Positions 57,526 to 64,000 of a stretch of DNA of 64,000 nucleotides are shown here, in pieces. The notes under the pieces are model-generated. The model made no database searches and was not told the origin of the DNA. It saw nothing but the letters and a program-made list of their open reading frames with translations. Numbering within the stretch: the stretch's first letter is position 1; every line of letters begins with the position of its first letter. The position numbers and the translations under genes were made by a program. The DNA comes from Umezawaea tangerina (GTDB lineage: Bacteria > Actinomycetota > Actinomycetes > Mycobacteriales > Pseudonocardiaceae), in the NCBI RefSeq assembly GCF_003002815.1, contig NZ_PVTF01000011.1:310001-374000 (forward strand), in the 5' to 3' direction.

Positions 57526-58953
57526 TCACTGGGACGCCGCGGCGTTCTCGCCGAGCTCGGCGGTCGGCCAGTGCCGCGGCGGGCAGGCGAACGCCGTCGG
57601 TCCCCGCCCACCGCCCTCCCACTCGGCCAGGTCGAACTGGTGCAGCTCCCGGCGCAGGCGCACGGTGAACTCCCAGTAGGGGTGGTCGTGGGCGGCCAGC
57701 GCCCCGGCCAGGTCCGGGTCGGGCCGCTCGACCGGGGTGCTGCTCACCCCCGACAGGACGAGCACGTCCTTGCACGTCCGGTGCATCTCCGCCAGGACCC
57801 GGCTGACCGTGCGCTCCGGGAGCTGGCGCCAGTAGTCGGTGATCAGGCCGAGGTCGAAGTGCTTGTCCTCCACCGGGATCCGGGTCCCCAGCAGCCGCAG
57901 GTCCTGCCGCTGGCCGACGTCGTCGACGTGGTGCGGGTGGCACACGGCGGTCGGCGGGCGCAGCCGCTCCGGCCACCCCCGCGGGGCGCCGACGAGCAGC
58001 ACCGGTCCGCAGTCGGCGACGCGCTCGACCAGCCGGGGCAGCCGCCCCAGGTGGGCGCAGTCCGACGTCCCGGTCTCCAGGCCCGCGGCGAACCGCTCGA
58101 CGGCGGGGACGAGCTCGCGGGAGTTGGCGATGTCGTAGCTGCACACGGCCTCCACCTCGAGGGTGGGGTACGCGCGCACCAGGACGTGCTCGTTGCGCCG
58201 GTCCCTGACGACCTCGGTGTTGCGGTCGCGCTCGTGCGGCTGGTGGATCGTGATCGCCTCGGGGGCGAACACGGTGGGGTACCCCGCCTTCGCCAGCCGG
58301 TAGCCCAGCTCGAGGTCCTCGCACCCCTTCACCTCGAAGTCGCGGTTGAACCCGCCGACCTGGTCGAAGGCCGACCTGGGCACGCCGACGTTGAGGGTCC
58401 AGAAGAACGCCCAGTCGGCGGGGCGGGGCTCGGCCAGCAGCTCGGTGAGCGGGTCGTGCAGCGCCGGGGTCTTCGCGGCGCGGGCGAACGTCGCCTCCGC
58501 GTCGGTGAAGTCCCAGTCGTCGCCCAGTGTCATCCGCCACGCCGCGGGGGTGATCTCCCGGCCGCTGGAGAAGCCGCACACCGCTACCGGGCCGTCCGCC
58601 TGCGCCCGCAGGTGGGCGCTGAGCAGGTCGGGGTGGCACAGGCAGTCCACGTCGAGGAACACGAGCAGCCCGCCCCGCGCCGCCTCCGCGCCGGTGTTGC
58701 GCGCGGCACCCGCGCCCCGCGCCGAGTCGTGGCGGACCAGCCGGACGTGCTCGCCGTCGACGAGGTCGCCGATCTCGCCGGACAGGGGCGGTTCGGAGCC
58801 GTCGTCGACCACCACGACCTCGAAGGCGTCGCGGGACAACGACTGCGTCCGCAGGCTGCGCAGCCCGTTGCGCAGCGCCGTCGACCTGTTGTGCGCGGGG
58901 ATGACCACGGAGACGGCGATCGTCGTGTCCCCGTCCGCCCGCGTGGCGGTCAC
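57526..58953 (-). CDS. Family 2 glycosyltransferase with extra C-terminal domain
   Basis: 475 residues from GTG 58953. Residues about 12-310 are a GT2 domain: VSVVIPAHNRSTAL, VVVVDDGSEP, the metal-binding FLDVDCLCHPDLL, GGFNRDFEVKGCEDLELGYRL and HQPHERDRN. Residues about 320-475 do not belong to GT2; segments VLLVGAPRGW, DLGLITDYWRQLPE and VLAEMHRTCKDVLVLSG hint at a partial methyltransferase-like Rossmann fold. The start overlaps the dehydrogenase stop by four bases (GTGA). It probably transfers the cluster's aminosugar or uronic acid. Confidence 0.85.
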   Translation of the reverse strand: MTATRADGDTTIAVSVVIPAHNRSTALRNGLRSLRTQSLSRDAFEVVVVDDGSEPPLSGEIGDLVDGEHVRLVRHDSARGAGAARNTGAEAARGGLLVFLDVDCLCHPDLLSAHLRAQADGPVAVCGFSSGREITPAAWRMTLGDDWDFTDAEATFARAAKTPALHDPLTELLAEPRPADWAFFWTLNVGVPRSAFDQVGGFNRDFEVKGCEDLELGYRLAKAGYPTVFAPEAITIHQPHERDRNTEVVRDRRNEHVLVRAYPTLEVEAVCSYDIANSRELVPAVERFAAGLETGTSDCAHLGRLPRLVERVADCGPVLLVGAPRGWPERLRPPTAVCHPHHVDDVGQRQDLRLLGTRIPVEDKHFDLGLITDYWRQLPERTVSRVLAEMHRTCKDVLVLSGVSSTPVERPDPDLAGALAAHDHPYWEFTVRLRRELHQFDLAEWEGGGRGPTAFACPPRHWPTAELGENAAASQ

Positions 58954-60212
58954 AGCGCGACCGCGTTCGGGGACTTGGCGACGCCGTGCGCGTCGAACAC
59001 GACGCGCGACCGGGCGCAGATGTCGTCGACGTCGTACTCCGCGTGCGGCTGCAGCAGCACCACGACGTCCACAGTGGACAGTGCGTCGAGCTCGGCCCTC
59101 GGCACGGGGACGCCGTCCACCGACCACTCCGCCAGGTGCGGGTCGTGGAAGTGCGGGCGGACGCCGCGCTCCCGCAGGCTCCTGACCAGCGGTGCGGCCG
59201 GGGTCTCGCGGGTGTCGGCGATGTCCGCCTTGTAGGTCACCCCCAGCAGCAGCACCGAGGACTCCTCCAGCGGCCGCTCGCACTCGTGCAGCGAGCTCGC
59301 CAACCGCTGGGCGAGGTAGCCGGGCATCCCCGTGTTCACCTCGTCGGCGGCCTCGACGATGGTCAGCCGCCGTCCCGACGTGCGCGCCCAGTGCGTGAGG
59401 TAGCGCGGGTCCACCGGGATGCAGTGCCCGCCCACGCCGGGGCCCGGCCGGAAGCTCTCGAAGCCGAACGGCTTGGTGGCCGCCGCCGAGACGACGTCCC
59501 AGACGTCGATCCCCAAGGCGTCGCAGCTCATCGCGAGCTCGTTGACCAGCGCGATGTTGACGTTGCGGTAGGTGTTCTCCAGCAGCTTGGCCATCTCCGC
59601 CTCGCGGGGCCCCGCGGTGAACACCGTGCGGTCGACGAGCTTGCCGTAGATCCGCGCCGCGTGCTCGGCGCACTGCGGCGTGAGCCCGCCGATGATCTTC
59701 GGGGTGTTGCGCAGCCCGAAGGCCCGGTTGCCGGGGTCGATCCGCTCCGGGGAGTACACCAGCGAGAAGTCCTCGCCCGCGACGAGACCGGTCGTCTCCA
59801 GCAACGGCCGGAAGACGTCCTCGGTGGTGCCGGGGTAGGTCGTCGACTCCAACGAGACGAGCATGTCGGCGCGCAGGAACGGGGCGATGGTGCGGCCCGC
59901 GGCGCGCACCGCCGTCAGGTCCGGTGTGCGGTCGGCGTGCAAGGGCGTGGGGACGCACACCACCACGGCGGTGGCCGAGGCCAGCACGTCGGGTTCGGAG
60001 CTCGCCCGGAACCCGAGTGCCAGCATGTCACCCACGTCCGAGTCGCTCAGGTCGTCCACGTAGGAGCGTCCCGAGTTCAGCAGCCCCACCCGTCCGGCGT
60101 CCGTGTCGTAGCCGTCGACGGACAGCCCGGCCATGATCGCCTCGTGCGCTATCCGGATGCCGACGTAGCCGAGTCCGACCACGACGACGCGATCTGTCTG
60201 TGCCGCTTCCAC
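58950..60212 (-). CDS. UDP-sugar 6-dehydrogenase (UDP-ManNAc/GlcNAc dehydrogenase-like, WecC/WbpA type)
   Basis: 420 residues from GTG 60212, GGGGAGAG site upstream. It oxidises C6 of a UDP-sugar to a carboxylate with two NAD+. NAD motif VVGLGYVGIRIA, ESTTYPGTTED, KLLENTYRNVNIALVNELAM and the catalytic Cys in GPGVGGHCIPVDP are intact. SPERIDPGN and YVDDL-like features favour the N-acetyl-hexosamine dehydrogenase branch over UDP-glucose dehydrogenase. It implies a uronic acid or amino-uronic acid unit in the product. Confidence 0.9.
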   Translation of the reverse strand: MEAAQTDRVVVVGLGYVGIRIAHEAIMAGLSVDGYDTDAGRVGLLNSGRSYVDDLSDSDVGDMLALGFRASSEPDVLASATAVVVCVPTPLHADRTPDLTAVRAAGRTIAPFLRADMLVSLESTTYPGTTEDVFRPLLETTGLVAGEDFSLVYSPERIDPGNRAFGLRNTPKIIGGLTPQCAEHAARIYGKLVDRTVFTAGPREAEMAKLLENTYRNVNIALVNELAMSCDALGIDVWDVVSAAATKPFGFESFRPGPGVGGHCIPVDPRYLTHWARTSGRRLTIVEAADEVNTGMPGYLAQRLASSLHECERPLEESSVLLLGVTYKADIADTRETPAAPLVRSLRERGVRPHFHDPHLAEWSVDGVPVPRAELDALSTVDVVVLLQPHAEYDVDDICARSRVVFDAHGVAKSPNAVAL

Positions 60213-60269
60213 GTGCGGCTCTCCCCTCTGCCGGACTCCGCCCGGCCGACTACCGACTGTGCAATGGAC

Positions 60270-60959
60270 CTAGAGGAGGGTCCGGTGGACCTCGAACGCC
60301 TCGGCGTACCGGACTCCGATCTCGGCACCGCGCAGCACGGCGAGAGCGGACACCGACTCCTCGCTGCGGATGTGGGGGACCGGCCTGTGCTGGCTGGCGT
60401 ACTCGCGCAACGCGGCCAGCTTCGCGTCGAGGTGGTCGCTGATGTCCAGGAACGCGGTGCACAGGGCGAGGGGCTTGTTCGCCCACTGCAGCTTGGACAT
60501 CTCGTAGCTCATGACGTGCGGCACGAGCCACTTGCCGAAGGAACGGCCGATGGGGCGCGCGGCGGCGAACGCGGCGGTGAACGTCGCCACGTGGTCCTGG
60601 TCGTAGTCGTCGCCGCTGGGCAGCAGCAGGAGGTCGGGGCGCAGCCGGTCGAGGTGGTCCTGGAACAGGTCGACGAGCTCGCGCCGGGGCAGGGTGTCCA
60701 GGCGCTCGTTGAGCTGCCGGTCGCCGTAGGCGATCGTGTACTCGAAGCCGAGCAGCTTCGCGACCCGGTCGATCTCGGCGACCCTGGCCTCGTAGGTGAC
60801 CGGGTTCGCCAGCCCGTAGTGGCTCATGCCGTCGACCGACAGGTACAGGACGTGGACACGACTGCCCTCGGCGGACAGGCGGGCCAGCATGCCCCCGCAG
60901 CCGAGCACCTCGTCGTCTGCGTGCGGCGAGATCACCAGCACGGTGTCGTAGGTCTGCAT
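60270..60959 (-). CDS. PIG-L/LmbE-family N-acetylglucosamine deacetylase
   Basis: 229 residues. The zinc site is ISPHADDEVLGCGG (HxDD) plus His in DYDQDHVATF. The family removes acetyl from GlcNAc conjugates (MshB of mycothiol, BtrD of butirosin, teicoplanin deacetylase). ATG 60959 shares one base with the methyltransferase stop. By freeing an amine on the sugar it would create the acceptor for amino-acid or acyl attachment (inference). Confidence 0.9.
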   Translation of the reverse strand: MQTYDTVLVISPHADDEVLGCGGMLARLSAEGSRVHVLYLSVDGMSHYGLANPVTYEARVAEIDRVAKLLGFEYTIAYGDRQLNERLDTLPRRELVDLFQDHLDRLRPDLLLLPSGDDYDQDHVATFTAAFAAARPIGRSFGKWLVPHVMSYEMSKLQWANKPLALCTAFLDISDHLDAKLAALREYASQHRPVPHIRSEESVSALAVLRGAEIGVRYAEAFEVHRTLL

Positions 60960-61783
60960 CAGATCCCTCCGGCGTGCGCGGCGGTGGACGTCGTGCGGGC
61001 TGGTCTGGCTTGGATGAGGAGGTCCTGGAGGCCGCCGGGCTGTTTGCCGAGCAGGTGGCCGATGTCCTCGACACCGGTGACCTCGAAGCCCGCGAGCCGC
61101 AGCGCCAGGGTGATCTCGCGAGCCCGTCTCGGGTGCATCCGGAGCCTGCGGTACCGGACCGACCCGACGGTCGCGTCCGACTCCAGGACCTCGTAGCGCA
61201 TCACGCTGTCGGCCACGCCCGCGGCGCGGTCGTAGGTGACGTGCTCCTCGACGCGGAGGTGGCGGTCCTCGGTGTAGGGGAAGAAGCCGTAGGGGCGGGT
61301 GAGGCCGTGCGGGGCGGCGGCGATCGACCCCAGCTCGACCACGTCGAACTCGGCCATGTCCAGCACCACGAGGCCGTCCGGGGCGAGCGCGGACCGGATG
61401 TTGGCGAACAACCGGTCCACCGCCGGGTCGTCGACCAGGTGGGAGACGATGTCGTTCGGCAGGATGACCGCGTCCACCGGTTCGGTGGACGGCACCTCGG
61501 GAAGGGTCTCCCGGACCAGCGCCACGCGGTCGGCGACGTCGGCGGGCTCCTCGCGCAGCCTGCGCTCGAAGTGGCCGAGCATGTCCGCCGAGCTGTCGAC
61601 GCCGATGACCCGGATCCCGCTGCGGGCCAACGGGAGCAGGACGTCGCCGGTGCCGCAGCCGAGCTCCATCACGGTCGACCCGGCGGGCACGCCCGCGAGC
61701 CGGTCGGCGTAGATCCGGTCGAAACGCGGGGCGTAGCCGATCTTCAGGGAATACAGCTCCGGATCGTAGAAGGCGTCCGACAT
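60959..61783 (-). CDS. SAM-dependent methyltransferase, first gene of the large operon
   Basis: 274 residues from ATG 61783 (GGAG about 7 nt upstream); GTG 61801 in the same frame is an alternative. Motif I VMELGCGTGDVLLPL, motif II VIGVDSS, DAVILPNDIVSHL and LAPDGLVVLDMAEFD mark a class I methyltransferase. The post-core region (DRHLRVEEHVTYDRAAG) is common in N- or O-methyltransferases of secondary metabolism. No other gene lies between it and the long upstream control region. Confidence 0.85.
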   Translation of the reverse strand: MSDAFYDPELYSLKIGYAPRFDRIYADRLAGVPAGSTVMELGCGTGDVLLPLARSGIRVIGVDSSADMLGHFERRLREEPADVADRVALVRETLPEVPSTEPVDAVILPNDIVSHLVDDPAVDRLFANIRSALAPDGLVVLDMAEFDVVELGSIAAAPHGLTRPYGFFPYTEDRHLRVEEHVTYDRAAGVADSVMRYEVLESDATVGSVRYRRLRMHPRRAREITLALRLAGFEVTGVEDIGHLLGKQPGGLQDLLIQARPARTTSTAAHAGGI

Positions 61784-61801
61784 GTTCGTCTCCAGACTCA
61801 C

Positions 61802-62496
61802 CTTGGATCCGCTCCTCGTCTCGTGACAATCATCGGCACCGGATGTCGCCCTGCCTGCCGGTCGGGACCTGTGAGCATGACGGGCGAGTTGGTGATGTCG
61901 TCTTCTCCGTCCAAGTGGAACCCGACCGGCAAGCGCTAACGGGCACGGTGAAGACGTTAGACATTCGTCGTGGGAAATCGCAATGAACGGGATCTATGAA
62001 CGGTATTCGCCGAATATTCGACCGGGTACACCTGTTTTCAGCGTCTCATTGCGTCGATTTCCGGATGGGCTCGGGCGGCGTGTCGGCGGGGAGTGGACGC
62101 AGGTGCTGTCCACGACGGGCCGCCGCATGCGGACCTGCGGCCCGGCCTGGCGAACGTCCGGAGGTCATGGGGCTCTACCAGGCACGTCTGCTGGGGGATG
62201 GGGTGCGCCCGACCGTGGCGGGCTCCTGGCTCATGGCCATCGGGATCGCGCTGCACCCGGCCCGCGCGGGAATGGTCGACCCGGTGCGGCGGGGGCGGCG
62301 GTGTGAAATGAGGTGCCGTGGGCGCGCTCGGTTCTTTCGCGTCGGACGGAGTGGTGGAAGTAGTGATCGTCCGCTGCCTCGGCGGCCGTGGCCGCCATGC
62401 CCGCCGGTCGGACTCGGACGTCACCGCACGGCATTCCTCCGGCGGTCGACCGCCGAATTCCACCGGGCGATCGGAAACGCGCGGCGGAATTCGGCG
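61802..62496. other. Intergenic control region of the large operon; no supported gene
   Basis: About 690 bp between the operon start and the SARP-type gene stop. On the minus strand TAACGT (61959-61954) is a possible -10 box about 170 nt before the first start codon. A direct repeat lies 23 nt further upstream (see 61983-62003). A GGCGGCC-GT-GGCCGCC hairpin at 62381-62396 may end the SARP transcript. Short frames here do not resemble proteins. Confidence 0.4.
61983..62003 (-). promoter_or_regulatory. Direct repeat CCGTTCAT-N5-CCGTTCAT, candidate activator site
   Basis: The octamer occurs at 61983-61990 and 61996-62003 (minus strand CCGTTCAT), a 13-nt period, just upstream of the candidate -10 at 61954-61959. 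Tandem repeats in this place are typical activator sites, but the SARP norm is about 11 nt, so the match is imperfect. Confidence 0.35.
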
Positions 62497-64000
62497 TCAG
62501 GCGATCCGGGACGCCGGGTCGGGCTGTTCGTAGTGCAGGCGACCGTAGTGGCGGGCGAACGACCACAGCAGGTGCGAGTAGCGGTACTGGCCGGGCGAGG
62601 GCGACTCCAGCACGGCCACGTCGACCAGCGACTCGACCAGGTCCTCCGCCTCGCGCTCGGCGACACCCAGCACCGCGCTCGCCGCGCGCAGCCCGAACTC
62701 CGGGCCCGCCGAGGCCATCGCCAGGAACGCCCGGTGCTGGTCGTCGGTGAGCTGGGCCTCGATCGCCCGGAGGGCGGCGAGCATCGACCGGTCACCGGAG
62801 CCCAGCCTGATGGCGCCCGCGGGATCGCTCGCGAGCCTCGCGGTGAGCATGCCGAAGCTCCACCTCGGCCTGGCGGCCAGGTGCGCCCCGGCCGAGCGCA
62901 CCGCCAGCGGCAGCAGCCCGCACACCTCGACCAGCGCGAGCGCGCCCGCCCGGTCGGCGGCCACGCGTTGCGCGCCCACCACGGCGCCGAGCAGGTCCAG
63001 CGCCTCCACGGCGGTGAAGACCCCGAGGCACACCCGTTCGGTGGTGGGCACCCCGAACGGGGGCGCCCAGCCGGTGATCAGCACCCCGCACCCCGCCGAC
63101 CCCGGTACCAGGGGGCGGATCTGCTCGGCGACGCGGACGTTGTCCAGGACGACGAGCACCTTCCTCCCGTCCAGGACGGTGTTCACCATCTTCGACCGCT
63201 CCGGCACCGAGTCCGGCACCGCCTCCGCGGCCAGCCCCAACGCGCGCAGGAAACCTTCGAGCACCCCGGCGGTCGTCGACCCCGCGCCCGCGGCGCCGAG
63301 GTCGGCGTACAGCTCGCCGTCCGGGAAGGCGTCGTGCACCCGGTGCGCGGCCTGCAGCGCCAGCGCGGACTTCCCGACCCCGATGGTGCCGGTGACCGCG
63401 ACGACGGCGGGTGAGCTGCGGGCAGGTGCCGTGAGGGCGCGCACCACGGCGTCGATCTCCGCGTGCCGACCGGTGAAGTCCGCGGTCGCCGAGGGCAGCT
63501 GCCGGGGCACCGGGACCGCCGGCGCGGGCCGGGGCAACGCGGTCGCGGTACGGGCGACCGGCTCCGCGACGGGCGGTTCGCCGGCCAGGATGCTGTGGTG
63601 CAAGGACTTCAGGGCCGCACCCGGTTCGATGCCCTGCCCCTCGACCAGCGCCTGGCGCAGGCGGCTGAACACGGCGAGCGCGTCGGTCTGCCGCCCGGCC
63701 GCGTGCAGCGCCCGCATGAGCAGCTCGTGGACGTGCTCGCGCGACGGCTGCTCCGCGGCCAGCAGGGTCAGCTCGGGGAGCACCAGCGCGTGCCGCCCCA
63801 ATGCGAGCGCGAGGCGCAGGCGCTCCTCGGTCCACGCGAGCCGCAGCTCGCCCAGGCGCACCCTCTGCTGCTCGGCGAACGGACCCGGCAGGCCGGACAA
63901 CGGGTTGCCCTGCCACAGCGCGAGCGCGTCGGCCAGCAGCTTGTCGGCGGCCTCCAGCCTCCCGTCGGCACCGGCCTGCCGGGCCCGGCGCGCCAGGTCC
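62497..64000 (-). CDS. SARP-type regulator with BTAD and NB-ARC-like ATPase domains (N-terminus outside window)
   Basis: The frame is open to the window edge, so the OmpR-like DNA-binding domain is missing. The visible part begins in the BTAD domain (ADALALWQGNPLSGLPGPF, HELLMRALHAAGRQTDALAVF read in parts, EPGAALKSLHHSIL). It continues with an NB-ARC/STAND ATPase: P-loop TGTIGVGKSALAL, Walker B KVLVVLDNV and GCGVLITGW. No TPR tail is seen; it ends at TGA 62497. AfsR/SARP proteins activate antibiotic operons. Its position directly upstream and co-directional with the 16-gene operon makes it the likely pathway activator. Confidence 0.87.
   Translation of the reverse strand, partial: DLARRARQAGADGRLEAADKLLADALALWQGNPLSGLPGPFAEQQRVRLGELRLAWTEERLRLALALGRHALVLPELTLLAAEQPSREHVHELLMRALHAAGRQTDALAVFSRLRQALVEGQGIEPGAALKSLHHSILAGEPPVAEPVARTATALPRPAPAVPVPRQLPSATADFTGRHAEIDAVVRALTAPARSSPAVVAVTGTIGVGKSALALQAAHRVHDAFPDGELYADLGAAGAGSTTAGVLEGFLRALGLAAEAVPDSVPERSKMVNTVLDGRKVLVVLDNVRVAEQIRPLVPGSAGCGVLITGWAPPFGVPTTERVCLGVFTAVEALDLLGAVVGAQRVAADRAGALALVEVCGLLPLAVRSAGAHLAARPRWSFGMLTARLASDPAGAIRLGSGDRSMLAALRAIEAQLTDDQHRAFLAMASAGPEFGLRAASAVLGVAEREAEDLVESLVDVAVLESPSPGQYRYSHLLWSFARHYGRLHYEQPDPASRIA

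Noticed and set aside
61983-62306. Short plus-strand frame starting ATGAACGG in the operon control region
   Set aside because: No ribosome site, composition turns random after 30 codons, and the start lies inside the direct repeat.
62166-62310. A short stretch with gene-like codon use (MGLYQARLLGDG...) in the control region
   Set aside because: Too short, no homology that I recognise and no start site; could be a remnant but is not supportable.

Overview
This is a very GC-rich (about 70% or more) window from a filamentous actinomycete. GTG starts are common, genes are often joined by 4-base GTGA/ATGA stop-start overlaps, and SARP, TetR, LuxR and PucR regulators are present. The style fits Pseudonocardiales (Saccharothrix/Actinosynnema/Lentzea-like), but no rRNA or marker gene fixes the genus. 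No tRNA, rRNA or CRISPR array was recognised.

Layout. 1-9017 is accessory and catabolic: the end of a flavin monooxygenase, a secreted sialidase-like protein with a ricin lectin tail, a TetR regulator with a haloalkane dehalogenase, and a tannase/feruloyl-esterase with an MHS-type transporter and a divergent GAF-PucR regulator. 9145-12430 holds an IS110 transposase remnant, an acyl-CoA ligase and a CPBP membrane protease. 12558-23502 is a compact pathway: a methyltransferase, an orphan LuxR regulator, a TetR, then a tightly coupled operon of an Fe(II)/2-oxoglutarate oxygenase, a 2-isopropylmalate/homocitrate-synthase-like enzyme, aconitase-type large and small subunits, an FAD/NAD(P)-binding protein, an isochorismatase-fold protein and an aminotransferase. 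This looks like alpha-keto-acid chain extension for an unusual amino acid. The methyltransferase and the operon share a near-identical 43-nt leader.

23601-37165 is mixed: a trypsin-like protease beside an unrecognised protein, an AIM24 protein, a regulator/M20 deacylase/AraC/SnoaL group ended by a decayed IS5-family element sitting exactly at a stop codon, a threonine-dehydratase-type enzyme, a DUF998 protein, an MFS exporter with divergent XRE-cupin regulator, a VanZ protein, an FkbM methyltransferase and an APH-type kinase. 37298-39298 is a Tat-exported PhoX-like protein.

39444-61783 is the most striking part: one uninterrupted minus-strand operon of sixteen genes. In transcription order it encodes a methyltransferase, a PIG-L deacetylase, a UDP-sugar 6-dehydrogenase, a glycosyltransferase with an extra domain, an NDP-sugar epimerase, a PhyH oxygenase, a thioesterase with a carrier-like domain lacking its serine, a radical SAM/SPASM enzyme, a DegT aminotransferase fused to a glycosyltransferase, a stand-alone LanB-type dehydratase-like protein, an ABC exporter (ATPase and two permeases), a luciferase-like monooxygenase, a two-module NRPS (A-T-C-A-T) and a GNAT-fold acyltransferase. 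I infer that it makes and exports an aminosugar (uronic acid)-peptide conjugate, with peptide bonds formed partly by the NRPS and perhaps partly by aminoacyl-tRNA-dependent chemistry. A SARP-type regulator, cut by the window end, lies upstream at 62497-64000.
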